Shown here: one piece after another, positions 22,028 to 33,313 of the stretch
Position numbering within the stretch: position 1 is the first letter of the stretch
How the letters are laid out: each line of letters opens with the position of its first letter
NCBI GenBank assembly: GCA_928212115.1
Contig: CAKMRJ010005523.1
Coordinates: forward strand, 101,764,100-101,828,099
Origin: Lactuca virosa
Lineage: Eukaryota > Streptophyta > Magnoliopsida > Asterales > Asteraceae
Direction of reading: 5' to 3'
DNA length: 64,000 bases
Notes under the pieces: model-generated
Seen by the model: only the letters and a program-made list of their open reading frames with translations
Told to the model about the DNA's origin: nothing
Databases searched by the model: none
Program-made: the position numbers and the translations under genes

Positions 22028-23908
22028 AAAGTTCCCTCGTTATCACATATTAAAGTTTGGGGTTGTGAAGCTTTTATTAGACAAGAGACTTATGACAAGC
22101 TAGCATCTAGAAGTGAGAAATGTGTTTTCATTGGTTACCCAAAACAGTCTTTTGGATATTTGTTCTACATACCTAGTGAAAATGTGGTCTTTGTAGCACA
22201 AAGAGGAGTCTTTCTAGAAAGAGAGCTCATATTCAAAGATGACAGTGGGAGTACCATTGAACTTGAAGAAATTCAAGAGTTAACCAAAGAAGGAACCTTA
22301 GATGATACTAGCACTCAAATGAGAGCAAGCAGTTCCTGTTGAATCAGTTGATAACTCATTACCTCTTCCAAGATCCACTAGGGTTAGTGTGCCACCCGAG
22401 TTATATGGTTTCAATATTACTTCAGACGGTGACACAGTTATCAGTGATAGGACACTGGTAAATCTGGATGAACCAACTAATTACAGGGAAGCAATGGAAG
22501 GCCCAAAGGATTCAATGTGGAAAGAGGCAATGGACAGCGAGATAAAGTCCACGTATGACAACCTGATGCAGCGAACAAATGACCAAAGATCAAAACTGTT
22601 GATTCTAGAAGAATACCCAGGATAATCTTGCCCAAACCACGTTGATTCTATGAATACCGTGGGATTGGCTTCAAAATTCGGTAAACACACACGAAATTTT
22701 GAGAGAAAAATGAAAGTTCTTTAAACTGATCAATGACCATCCAGATTACATCAGAAAGACTTAAATAAGAAGCAGAATTTTAAAAGAAACCCTAAAGAGA
22801 CATGGGCCAAACACAAACCCAAAAACAAAGTCCAAAAATTATGAAAAAAAACACAAAAATGTCCATAAGTCCAATTTAGAAAGCGATTTATGGACTCAAA
22901 AATGGGTAAGTCCCCTTCGCGAACTTATCTAGACGTGCTCCTTGCTTCAAGCTTCGATTTGACTGGTCGAAAGACAGTTAGGTGCAAATGGATCTTTAAA
23001 AAGAAGACTGACATGGATGGAAATGTACACACGTTCAAGACTCGACTGGTTGCAAAAGGTTTCACTCAAAACCCGGGGGTTGACTATGATGAGACCTTCT
23101 CACCAGTAGCTAAGATTAAATCTATTAGGATATTGCTCACCATAGCTGCCTTTCATGACTATGATATATGGAAGATGGATGTCAAGACTGCTTCCTTAAC
23201 TGGATGTTAGTTGAGGATATTTAGATTAATCAGTGAGAGGGTTTTGTTGATGCAAAGTTTCCCAATAGAGTGTGCAAGCTTGAGAAATCCATTTATGGAT
23301 TGAAATAAGCATCTCGCAGCTGGAATCTTTGCTTCCGTGAGAAAGTCAAAGAGTTTGGTTTCTCTGGGAGTGAAGATGAGTCATGCGTGTATATTATGGC
23401 CGGTGGGAGAATAGTAACTATTCTGGTATTATATGTCAACGACATATTACTCATTGGTAACGACGTTCCGACCTTGAAAGATGTTAAGTCTTGGCTTGGA
23501 AATTGTTTTTCCATGAAAGACCTTGGAGAAGTTGCCTATATTATTTGGATTAGAATATTGAGAGATAGAAAGAAGAGACTAATTGGACTTAGTCATAATA
23601 CATACTTGGACAAGGTACTAAAGAGGTTTAGTATGGAAAATTCCAAGAAGGGAGAGCTACCTATCCAGAGCAATACCAAATTGAGTAAGAATGAATGTCC
23701 GAGTACGGATGAGGAAATACCTGACATGAGTCATGTGCCTTATGCTTCCGCTTTCAGATCGATCATGTACGCTATGACATGTACTCACCCTAATGTGTCT
23801 TTTGCTTTGAGCATGGTTAGTTGCTATCAGGGAAATCCGGGTAGAGCTCATTGGATAGCGGTTAAGAATATACTTAAGTATTCGCGAAGGACAAAGGATT
23901 GGACGTGG
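22028..23908 (+). repeat. Array unit U7 (1881 bp)
   Basis: It shares the 1-nt loss at ACTGCTTCC (near 23190) with U6, balanced by an extra A in the insert poly-A (near 22850). Linker 22389-22625 with one E-to-K change; RT N half 22890-23210; fused frame 23387-24223. The hairpin is the CGCGAAC variant. First unit of the exactly periodic core. Confidence 0.96.
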
Positions 23909-25789
23909 AAAGTTCCCTCGTTATCACATATTAAAGTTTGGGGTTGTGAAGCTTTTATTAGACAAGAGACTTATGACAAGCTAGCATCTAGAAGTGAGAA
24001 ATGTGTTTTCATTGGTTACCCAAAACAGTCTTTTGGATATTTGTTCTACATACCTAGTGAAAATGTGGTCTTTGTAGCACAAAGAGGAGTCTTTCTAGAA
24101 AGAGAGCTCATATTCAAAGATGACAGTGGGAGTACCATTGAACTTGAAGAAATTCAAGAGTTAACCAAAGAAGGAACCTTAGATGATACTAGCACTCAAA
24201 TGAGAGCAAGCAGTTCCTGTTGAATCAGTTGATAACTCGTTACCTCTTCCAAGATCCACTAGGGTTAGTGTGCCACCCGAGTTATATGGTTTCAATATTA
24301 CTTCAGACGGTGACACAGTTATCAGTGATAGGACACTGGTAAATCTGGATGAACCAACTAATTACAGGGAAGCAATGGAAGGCCCAGAGGATTCAATGTG
24401 GAAAGAGGCAATGGACAGCGAGATAAAGTCCACGTATGACAACCTGATGCAGCGAACAAATGACCAAAGATCAAAACTGTTGATTCTAGAAGAATACCCA
24501 GGATAATCTTGCCCAAACCACGTTGATTCTATGAATACCGTGGGATTGGCTTCAAAATTCGGTAAACACACACGAAATTTTGAGAGAAAAATGAAAGTTC
24601 TTTAAACTGATCAATGACCATCCAGATTACATCAGAAAGACTTAAATAAGAAGCAGAATTTTAAAAGAAACCCTAAAGAGACATGGGCCAAACACAAACC
24701 CAAAAACAAAGTCCAAAAATTATGAAAAAAACACAAAAATGTCCATAAGTCCAATTTAGAAAGCGATTTATGGACTCAAAAATGGGTAAGTCCCCTTCGG
24801 GAACTTATCTAGACGTGCTCCTTGCTTCAAGCTTCGATTTGACTGGTCGAAAGACAGTTAGGTGCAAATGGATCTTTAAAAAGAAGACTGACATGGATGG
24901 AAATGTACACACGTTCAAGACTCGACTGGTTGCAAAAGGTTTCACTCAAAACCCGGGGGTTGACTATGATGAGACCTTCTCACCAGTAGCTAAGATTAAA
25001 TCTATTAGGATATTGCTCACCATAGCTGCCTTTCATGACTATGATATATGGAAGATGGATGTCAAGACTGCATTCCTTAACTGGATGTTAGTTGAGGATA
25101 TTTAGATTAATCAGTGAGAGGGTTTTGTTGATGCAAAGTTTCCCAATAGAGTGTGCAAGCTTGAGAAATCCATTTATGGATTGAAATAAGCATCTCGCAG
25201 CTGGAATCTTTGCTTCCGTGAGAAATTCAAAGAGTTTGGTTTCTCTGGGAGTGAAGATGAGTCATGCGTGTATATTATGGCCGGTGGGAGAATAGTAACT
25301 ATTCTGGTATTATATGTCAACGACATATTACTCATTGGTAACGACGTTCCGACCTTGAAAGATGTTAAGTCTTGGCTTGGAAATTGTTTTTCCATGAAAG
25401 ACCTTGGAGAAGTTGCCTATATTATTTGGATTAGAATATTGAGAGATAGAAAGAAGAGACTAATTGGACTTAGTCATAATACATACTTGGACAAGGTACT
25501 AAAGAGGTTTAGTATGGAAAATTCCAAGAAGGGAGAGCTACCTATCCAGAGCAATACCAAATTGAGTAAGAATGAATGTCCGAGTACGGATGAGGAAATA
25601 CCTGACATGAGTCATGTGCCTTATGCTTCCGCTTTCAGATCGATCATGTACGCTATGACATGTACTCACCCTAATGTGTCTTTTGCTTTGAGCATGGTTA
25701 GTTGCTATCAGGGAAATCCGGGTAGAGCTCATTGGATAGCGGTTAAGAATATACTTAAGTATTCGCGAAGGACAAAGGATTGGACGTGG
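23909..25789 (+). repeat. Array unit U8 (1881 bp)
   Basis: Consensus-like core unit. Linker 24270-24506, RT N half 24770-25105 (K-T-A-F), fused frame 25268-26104. It carries CTCGTTACC before the linker, as does U12 four units later. Confidence 0.96.
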
Positions 25790-26104
25790 AAAGTTCCCTC
25801 GTTATCACATATTAAAGTTTGGGGTTGTGAAGCTTTTATTAGACAAGAGACTTATGACAAGCTAGCATCTAGAAGTGAGAAATGTGTTTTCATTGGTTAC
25901 CCAAAACAGTCTTTTGGATATTTGTTCTACATACCTAGTGAAAATGTGGTCTTTGTAGCACAAAGAGGAGTCTTTCTAGAAAGAGAGCTCATATTCAAAG
26001 ATGACAGTGGGAGTACCATTGAACTTGAAGAAATTCAAGAGTTAACCAAAGAAGGAACCTTAGATGATACTAGCACTCAAATGAGAGCAAGCAGTTCCTG
26101 TTGA
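25790..26104 (+). pseudogene. Copia integrase C-terminal fragment (reference unit)
   Basis: This plus-strand segment reads K-V-P-S-L-S-H-I-K-V-W-G-C-E-A-F, then C-V-F-I-G-Y, G-Y-L-F-Y-I-P and V-F-L-E-R-E-L, text typical of the region just after the integrase core in Ty1/copia pol. The integrase catalytic core itself is absent from the unit. The frame is open from the preceding unit's RT (25268) and stops at 26104 after S-S-S-C. A frame change there separates it from the linker, so the original pol frame is broken in every legible copy. Confidence 0.85.
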
Positions 26105-26333
26105 ATCAGTTGATAACTCATTACCTCTTCCAAGATCCACTAGGGTTAGTGTGCCACCCGAGTTATATGGTTTCAATATTACTTCAGACGGTGACACAGT
26201 TATCAGTGATAGGACACTGGTAAATCTGGATGAACCAACTAATTACAGGGAAGCAATGGAAGGCCCAGAGGATTCAATGTGGAAAGAGGCAATGGACAGC
26301 GAGATAAAGTCCACGTATGACAACCTGATGCAG
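26086..26333 (+). pseudogene. Copia integrase-RT linker and RT start (reference unit)
   Basis: In the +1 frame relative to the integrase fragment this reads P-R-S-T-R-V-S-V-P-P-E-L-Y-G-F, then L-D-E-P-T-N-Y-R-E-A-M and W-K-E-A-M-D-S-E-I-K-S, the well-known entry into the copia RT domain. It ends at about 26333 (Y-D-N-L-M-Q), where unrelated DNA begins. The expected V-W-x-L-V stretch that should follow is missing. The open frame continues to 26387 in foreign text. Confidence 0.85.
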
Positions 26334-26522
26334 CGAACAAATGACCAAAGATCAAAACTGTTGATTCTAGAAGAATACCCAGGATAATCTTGCCCAAACC
26401 ACGTTGATTCTATGAATACCGTGGGATTGGCTTCAAAATTCGGTAAACACACACGAAATTTTGAGAGAAAAATGAAAGTTCTTTAAACTGATCAATGACC
26501 ATCCAGATTACATCAGAAAGAC

Positions 26523-26529
26523 TTAAATA
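26523..26529 (-). promoter_or_regulatory. TATA-like element in the insert, minus strand (reference unit)
   Basis: The minus strand reads TATTTAAG within an A/T-rich stretch, followed by pyrimidine-rich sequence. If used, it would drive transcripts antisense to the copia fragments, once per unit. Sequence appearance is the only support. Confidence 0.2.
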
Positions 26530-26667
26530 AGAAGCAGAATTTTAAAAGAAACCCTAAAGAGACATGGGCCAAACACAAACCCAAAAACAAAGTCCAAAAA
26601 TTATGAAAAAAACACAAAAATGTCCATAAGTCCAATTTAGAAAGCGATTTATGGACTCAAAAATGGG

Positions 26668-26688
26668 TAAGTCCCCTTCGGGAACTTA
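26668..26688. repeat. Short hairpin in the insert (reference unit)
   Basis: Arms TAAGTCCCC and GGGAACTTA flank a TTC loop, with one mismatch. In U1 and U3 the right arm is GGGGACTTA and pairs perfectly. Other units read CGCGAACTTA or GGGTACTTA, so this site separates unit families. Confidence 0.75.
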
Positions 26689-26725
26689 TCTAGACGTGCT
26701 CCTTGCTTCAAGCTTCGATTTGACT

Positions 26726-26986
26726 GGTCGAAAGACAGTTAGGTGCAAATGGATCTTTAAAAAGAAGACTGACATGGATGGAAATGTACACACGTTCAAG
26801 ACTCGACTGGTTGCAAAAGGTTTCACTCAAAACCCGGGGGTTGACTATGATGAGACCTTCTCACCAGTAGCTAAGATTAAATCTATTAGGATATTGCTCA
26901 CCATAGCTGCCTTTCATGACTATGATATATGGAAGATGGATGTCAAGATTGCATTCCTTAACTGGATGTTAGTTGAGGATATTTAG
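26726..26986 (+). pseudogene. Copia RT N-terminal half (reference unit)
   Basis: Copia similarity resumes with G-R-K-T-V-R-C-K-W-I-F-K, then F-K-T-R-L-V-A-K-G-F-T-Q, Y-D-E-T-F-S-P-V-A-K and W-K-M-D-V-K, landmark RT motifs. The frame (open from 26651, inside the insert) ends at a TAG after V-E-D-I. The glycine usual after F-L-N is tryptophan here; U16 keeps glycine. Confidence 0.9.
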
Positions 26987-27071
26987 ATTAATCAGTGAGA
27001 GGGTTTTGTTGATGCAAAGTTTCCCAATAGAGTGTGCAAGCTTGAGAAATCCATTTATGGATTGAAATAAG
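26984..27071 (+). other. Shared stop cluster between RT halves (reference unit)
   Basis: Three in-frame stops occur in about 90 bp: TAG after V-E-D-I, TGA after I-N-Q, and TAA in S-I-Y-G-L-K-stop-A-S-R. The same stops sit at the same places in every unit I could read (U3 has TGA instead of TAA at the third). They date to the founder copy. Confidence 0.9.
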
Positions 27072-27670
27072 CATCTCGCAGCTGGAATCTTTGCTTCCGT
27101 GAGAAATTCAAAGAGTTTGGTTTCTCTGGGAGTGAAGATGAGTCATGCGTGTATATTATGGCCGGTGGGAGAATAGTAACTATTCTGGTATTATATGTCA
27201 ACGACATATTACTCATTGGTAACGACGTTCCGACCTTGAAAGATGTTAAGTCTTGGCTTGGAAATTGTTTTTCCATGAAAGACCTTGGAGAAGTTGCCTA
27301 TATTATTTGGATTAGAATATTGAGAGATAGAAAGAAGAGACTAATTGGACTTAGTCATAATACATACTTGGACAAGGTACTAAAGAGGTTTAGTATGGAA
27401 AATTCCAAGAAGGGAGAGCTACCTATCCAGAGCAATACCAAATTGAGTAAGAATGAATGTCCGAGTACGGATGAGGAAATACCTGACATGAGTCATGTGC
27501 CTTATGCTTCCGCTTTCAGATCGATCATGTACGCTATGACATGTACTCACCCTAATGTGTCTTTTGCTTTGAGCATGGTTAGTTGCTATCAGGGAAATCC
27601 GGGTAGAGCTCATTGGATAGCGGTTAAGAATATACTTAAGTATTCGCGAAGGACAAAGGATTGGACGTGG
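27072..27670 (+). pseudogene. Copia RT C-terminal half and RNase H start (reference unit)
   Basis: The text runs W-N-L-C-F-R-E-K, D-E-S-C-V-Y, then Y-V-N-D-I-L-L-I-G-N-D, where the copia catalytic motif Y-V-D-D has lost its first Asp. M-K-D-L-G-E, Y-L-D-K-V-L-K-R-F, P-Y-A-S-A-F and H-W-I-A-V-K-N-I-L-K-Y follow. It ends at R-R-T-K-D-W, the RT-RNase H boundary, which is fused in frame to the next unit's K-V-P-S-L-S. The frame 27149-27985 begins at GTG; its first ATG is at 27158. Confidence 0.9.
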
Positions 27671-29551
27671 AAAGTTCCCTCGTTATCACATATTAAAGTT
27701 TGGGGTTGTGAAGCTTTTATTAGACAAGAGACTTATGACAAGCTAGCATCTAGAAGTGAGAAATGTGTTTTCATTGGTTACCCAAAACAGTCTTTTGGAT
27801 ATTTGTTCTACATACCTAGTGAAAATGTGGTCTTTGTAGCACAAAGAGGAGTCTTTCTAGAAAGAGAGCTCATATTCAAAGATGACAGTGGGAGTACCAT
27901 TGAACTTGAAGAAATTCAAGAGTTAACCAAAGAAGGAACCTTAGATGATACTAGCACTCAAATGAGAGCAAGCAGTTCCTGTTGAATCAGTTGATAACTC
28001 ATTACCTCTTCCAAGATCCACTAGGGTTAGTGTGCCACCCGAGTTATATGGTTTCAATATTACTTCAGACGGTGACACAGTTATCAGTGATAGGACACTG
28101 GTAAATCTGGATGAACCAACTAATTACAGGGAAGCAATGGAAGGCCCAGAGGATTCAATGTGGAAAGAGGCAATGGACAGCGAGATAAAGTCCACGTATG
28201 ACAACCTGATGCAGCGAACAAATGACCAAAGATCAAAACTGTTGATTCTAGAAGAATACCCAGGATAATCTTGCCCAAACCACGTTGATTCTATGAATAC
28301 CGTGGGATTGGCTTCAAAATTCGGTAAACACACACGAAATTTTGAGAGAAAAATGAAAGTTCTTTAAACTGATCAATGACCATCCAGATTACATCAGAAA
28401 GACTTAAATAAGAAGCAGAATTTTAAAAGAAACCCTAAAGAGACATGGGCCAAACACAAACCCAAAAACAAAGTCCAAAAATTATGAAAAAAACACAAAA
28501 ATGTCCATAAGTCCAATTTAGAAAGCGATTTATGGACTCAAAAATGGGTAAGTCCCCTTCGGGAACTTATCTAGACGTGCTCCTTGCTTCAAGCTTCGAT
28601 TTGACTGGTCGAAAGACAGTTAGGTGCAAATGGATCTTTAAAAAGAAGACTGACATGGATGGAAATGTACACACGTTCAAGACTCGACTGGTTGCAAAAG
28701 GTTTCACTCAAAACCCGGGGGTTGACTATGATGAGACCTTCTCACCAGTAGCTAAGATTAAATCTATTAGGATATTGCTCACCATAGCTGCCTTTCATGA
28801 CTATGATATATGGAAGATGGATGTCAAGAGTGCATTCCTTAACTGGATGTTAGTTGAGGATATTTAGATTAATCAGTGAGAGGGTTTTGTTGATGCAAAG
28901 TTTCCCAATAGAGTGTGCAAGCTTGAGAAATCCATTTATGGATTGAAATAAGCATCTCGCAGCTGGAATCTTTGCTTCCGTGAGAAATTCAAAGAGTTTG
29001 GTTTCTCTGGGAGTGAAGATGAGTCATGCGTGTATATTATGGCCGGTGGGAGAATAGTAACTATTCTGGTATTATATGTCAACGACATATTACTCATTGG
29101 TAACGACGTTCCGACCTTGAAAGATGTTAAGTCTTGGCTTGGAAATTGTTTTTCCATGAAAGACCTTGGAGAAGTTGCCTATATTATTTGGATTAGAATA
29201 TTGAGAGATAGAAAGAAGAGACTAATTGGACTTAGTCATAATACATACTTGGACAAGGTACTAAAGAGGTTTAGTATGGAAAATTCCAAGAAGGGAGAGC
29301 TACCTATCCAGAGCAATACCAAATTGAGTAAGAATGAATGTCCGAGTACGGATGAGGAAATACCTGACATGAGTCATGTGCCTTATGCTTCCGCTTTCAG
29401 ATCGATCATGTACGCTATGACATGTACTCACCCTAATGTGTCTTTTGCTTTGAGCATGGTTAGTTGCTATCAGGGAAATCCGGGTAGAGCTCATTGGATA
29501 GCGGTTAAGAATATACTTAAGTATTCGCGAAGGACAAAGGATTGGACGTGG
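27671..29551 (+). repeat. Array unit U10 (1881 bp)
   Basis: Consensus-like core unit. Linker 28032-28268, RT N half 28532-28867 (K-S-A-F), fused frame 29030-29866. Confidence 0.97.
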
Positions 29552-31432
29552 AAAGTTCCCTCGTTATCACATATTAAAGTTTGGGGTTGTGAAGCTTTTA
29601 TTAGACAAGAGACTTATGACAAGCTAGCATCTAGAAGTGAGAAATGTGTTTTCATTGGTTACCCAAAACAGTCTTTTGGATATTTGTTCTACATACCTAG
29701 TGAAAATGTGGTCTTTGTAGCACAAAGAGGAGTCTTTCTAGAAAGAGAGCTCATATTCAAAGATGACAGTGGGAGTACCATTGAACTTGAAGAAATTCAA
29801 GAGTTAACCAAAGAAGGAACCTTAGATGATACTAGCACTCAAATGAGAGCAAGCAGTTCCTGTTGAATCAGTTGATAACTCATTACCTCTTCCAAGATCC
29901 ACTAGGGTTAGTGTGCCACCCGAGTTATATGGTTTCAATATTACTTCAGACGGTGACACAGTTATCAGTGATAGGACACTGGTAAATCTGGATGAACCAA
30001 CTAATTACAGGGAAGCAATGGAAGGCCCAGAGGATTCAATGTGGAAAGAGGCAATGGACAGCGAGATAAAGTCCACGTATGACAACCTGATGCAGCGAAC
30101 AAATGACCAAAGATCAAAACTGTTGATTCTAGAAGAATACCCAGGATAATCTTGCCCAAACCACGTTGATTCTATGAATACCGTGGGATTGGCTTCAAAA
30201 TTCGGTAAACACACACGAAATTTTGAGAGAAAAATGAAAGTTCTTTAAACTGATCAATGACCATCCAGATTACATCAGAAAGACTTAAATAAGAAGCAGA
30301 ATTTTAAAAGAAACCCTAAAGAGACATGGGCCAAACACAAACCCAAAAACAAAGTCCAAAAATTATGAAAAAAACACAAAAATGTCCATAAGTCCAATTT
30401 AGAAAGCGATTTATGGACTCAAAAATGGGTAAGTCCCCTTCGGGAACTTATCTAGACGTGCTCCTTGCTTCAAGCTTCGATTTGACTGGTCGAAAGACAG
30501 TTAGGTGCAAATGGATCTTTAAAAAGAAGACTGACATGGATGGAAATGTACACACGTTCAAGACTCGACTGGTTGCAAAAGGTTTCACTCAAAACCCGGG
30601 GGTTGACTATGATGAGACCTTCTCACCAGTAGCTAAGATTAAATCTATTAGGATATTGCTCACCATAGCTGCCTTTCATGACTATGATATATGGAAGATG
30701 GATGTCAAGACTGCATTCCTTAACTGGATGTTAGTTGAGGATATTTAGATTAATCAGTGAGAGGGTTTTGTTGATGCAAAGTTTCCCAATAGAGTGTGCA
30801 AGCTTGAGAAATCCATTTATGGATTGAAATAAGCATCTCGCAGCTGGAATCTTTGCTTCCGTGAGAAATTCAAAGAGTTTGGTTTCTCTGGGAGTGAAGA
30901 TGAGTCATGCGTGTATATTATGGCCGGTGGGAGAATAGTAACTATTCTGGTATTATATGTCAACGACATATTACTCATTGGTAACGACGTTCCGACCTTG
31001 AAAGATGTTAAGTCTTGGCTTGGAAATTGTTTTTCCATGAAAGACCTTGGAGAAGTTGCCTATATTATTTGGATTAGAATATTGAGAGATAGAAAGAAGA
31101 GACTAATTGGACTTAGTCATAATACATACTTGGACAAGGTACTAAAGAGGTTTAGTATGGAAAATTCCAAGAAGGGAGAGCTACCTATCCAGAGCAATAC
31201 CAAATTGAGTAAGAATGAATGTCCGAGTACGGATGAGGAAATACCTGACATGAGTCATGTGCCTTATGCTTCCGCTTTCAGATCGATCATGTACGCTATG
31301 ACATGTACTCACCCTAATGTGTCTTTTGCTTTGAGCATGGTTAGTTGCTATCAGGGAAATCCGGGTAGAGCTCATTGGATAGCGGTTAAGAATATACTTA
31401 AGTATTCGCGAAGGACAAAGGATTGGACGTGG
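29552..31432 (+). repeat. Array unit U11 (1881 bp)
   Basis: Consensus-like core unit. Linker 29913-30149, RT N half 30413-30748 (K-T-A-F), fused frame 30911-31747. Confidence 0.97.
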
Positions 31433-33313
31433 AAAGTTCCCTCGTTATCACATATTAAAGTTTGGGGTTGTGAAGCTTTTATTAGACAAGAGACTTATGA
31501 CAAGCTAGCATCTAGAAGTGAGAAATGTGTTTTCATTGGTTACCCAAAACAGTCTTTTGGATATTTGTTCTACATACCTAGTGAAAATGTGGTCTTTGTA
31601 GCACAAAGAGGAGTCTTTCTAGAAAGAGAGCTCATATTCAAAGATGACAGTGGGAGTACCATTGAACTTGAAGAAATTCAAGAGTTAACCAAAGAAGGAA
31701 CCTTAGATGATACTAGCACTCAAATGAGAGCAAGCAGTTCCTGTTGAATCAGTTGATAACTCGTTACCTCTTCCAAGATCCACTAGGGTTAGTGTGCCAC
31801 CCGAGTTATATGGTTTCAATATTACTTCAGACGGTGACACAGTTATCAGTGATAGGACACTGGTAAATCTGGATGAACCAACTAATTACAGGGAAGCAAT
31901 GGAAGGCCCAGAGGATTCAATGTGGAAAGAGGCAATGGACAGCGAGATAAAGTCCACGTATGACAACCTGATGCAGCGAACAAATGACCAAAGATCAAAA
32001 CTGTTGATTCTAGAAGAATACCCAGGATAATCTTGCCCAAACCACGTTGATTCTATGAATACCGTGGGATTGGCTTCAAAATTCGGTAAACACACACGAA
32101 ATTTTGAGAGAAAAATGAAAGTTCTTTAAACTGATCAATGACCATCCAGATTACATCAGAAAGACTTAAATAAGAAGCAGAATTTTAAAAGAAACCCTAA
32201 AGAGACATGGGCCAAACACAAACCCAAAAACAAAGTCCAAAAATTATGAAAAAAACACAAAAATGTCCATAAGTCCAATTTAGAAAGCGATTTATGGACT
32301 CAAAAATGGGTAAGTCCCCTTCGGGAACTTATCTAGACGTGCTCCTTGCTTCAAGCTTCGATTTGACTGGTCGAAAGACAGTTAGGTGCAAATGGATCTT
32401 TAAAAAGAAGACTGACATGGATGGAAATGTACACACGTTCAAGACTCGACTGGTTGCAAAAGGTTTCACTCAAAACCCGGGGGTTGACTATGATGAGACC
32501 TTCTCACCAGTAGCTAAGATTAAATCTATTAGGATATTGCTCACCATAGCTGCCTTTCATGACTATGATATATGGAAGATGGATGTCAAGACTGCATTCC
32601 TTAACTGGATGTTAGTTGAGGATATTTAGATTAATCAGTGAGAGGGTTTTGTTGATGCAAAGTTTCCCAATAGAGTGTGCAAGCTTGAGAAATCCATTTA
32701 TGGATTGAAATAAGCATCTCGCAGCTGGAATCTTTGCTTCCGTGAGAAATTCAAAGAGTTTGGTTTCTCTGGGAGTGAAGATGAGTCATGCGTGTATATT
32801 ATGGCCGGTGGGAGAATAGTAACTATTCTGGTATTATATGTCAACGACATATTACTCATTGGTAACGACGTTCCGACCTTGAAAGATGTTAAGTCTTGGC
32901 TTGGAAATTGTTTTTCCATGAAAGACCTTGGAGAAGTTGCCTATATTATTTGGATTAGAATATTGAGAGATAGAAAGAAGAGACTAATTGGACTTAGTCA
33001 TAATACATACTTGGACAAGGTACTAAAGAGGTTTAGTATGGAAAATTCCAAGAAGGGAGAGCTACCTATCCAGAGCAATACCAAATTGAGTAAGAATGAA
33101 TGTCCGAGTACGGATGAGGAAATACCTGACATGAGTCATGTGCCTTATGCTTCCGCTTTCAGATCGATCATGTACGCTATGACATGTACTCACCCTAATG
33201 TGTCTTTTGCTTTGAGCATGGTTAGTTGCTATCAGGGAAATCCGGGTAGAGCTCATTGGATAGCGGTTAAGAATATACTTAAGTATTCGCGAAGGACAAA
33301 GGATTGGTCGTGG
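31433..33313 (+). repeat. Array unit U12 (1881 bp)
   Basis: Consensus-like core unit with the CTCGTTACC variant also seen in U8. Linker 31794-32030, RT N half 32294-32629, fused frame 32792-33628, whose junction reads D-W-S-W rather than D-W-T-W. Confidence 0.97.

Larger units (their letters stand above)
26334..26725. repeat. Non-coding insert of about 390 bp splitting copia RT (reference unit)
   Basis: This A-rich stretch has no copia similarity and is present in every unit with the same borders. Read on the minus strand it resembles the U3-R-U5 end of an LTR or a plant gene start: ...GGGTTTCTTT, TTATTTAAGTC (TATA-like, 26523-26529), then a pyrimidine-rich region with TTTCTCTC. Near 26363-26400 GTTGATTCTA occurs twice. 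A short hairpin lies at 26668-26688. The identity is not known to me; an antisense LTR fragment is the leading guess. Confidence 0.6.
25790..27670 (+). repeat. Array unit U9 (1881 bp), used as reference
   Basis: Consensus-like core unit, dissected in separate entries. Linker 26151-26387, RT N half 26651-26986 with the rare K-I-A-F variant shared with U13, fused frame 27149-27985 into U10. Confidence 0.97.

Noticed and set aside
25538..25732. Conserved minus-strand frames of 64, 69 and 73 codons repeated in every unit
   Set aside because: They lie opposite the copia coding fragments or across the insert and recur only because the unit recurs. They resemble no protein I know and show no start context or coding bias of their own.
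27149..27985. The 278-codon frame as a real host gene family
   Set aside because: It begins mid-RT, lacks a normal start, is a head-to-tail junction product and is broken in many units. It is better explained as unit structure; kept only as a finding to test.
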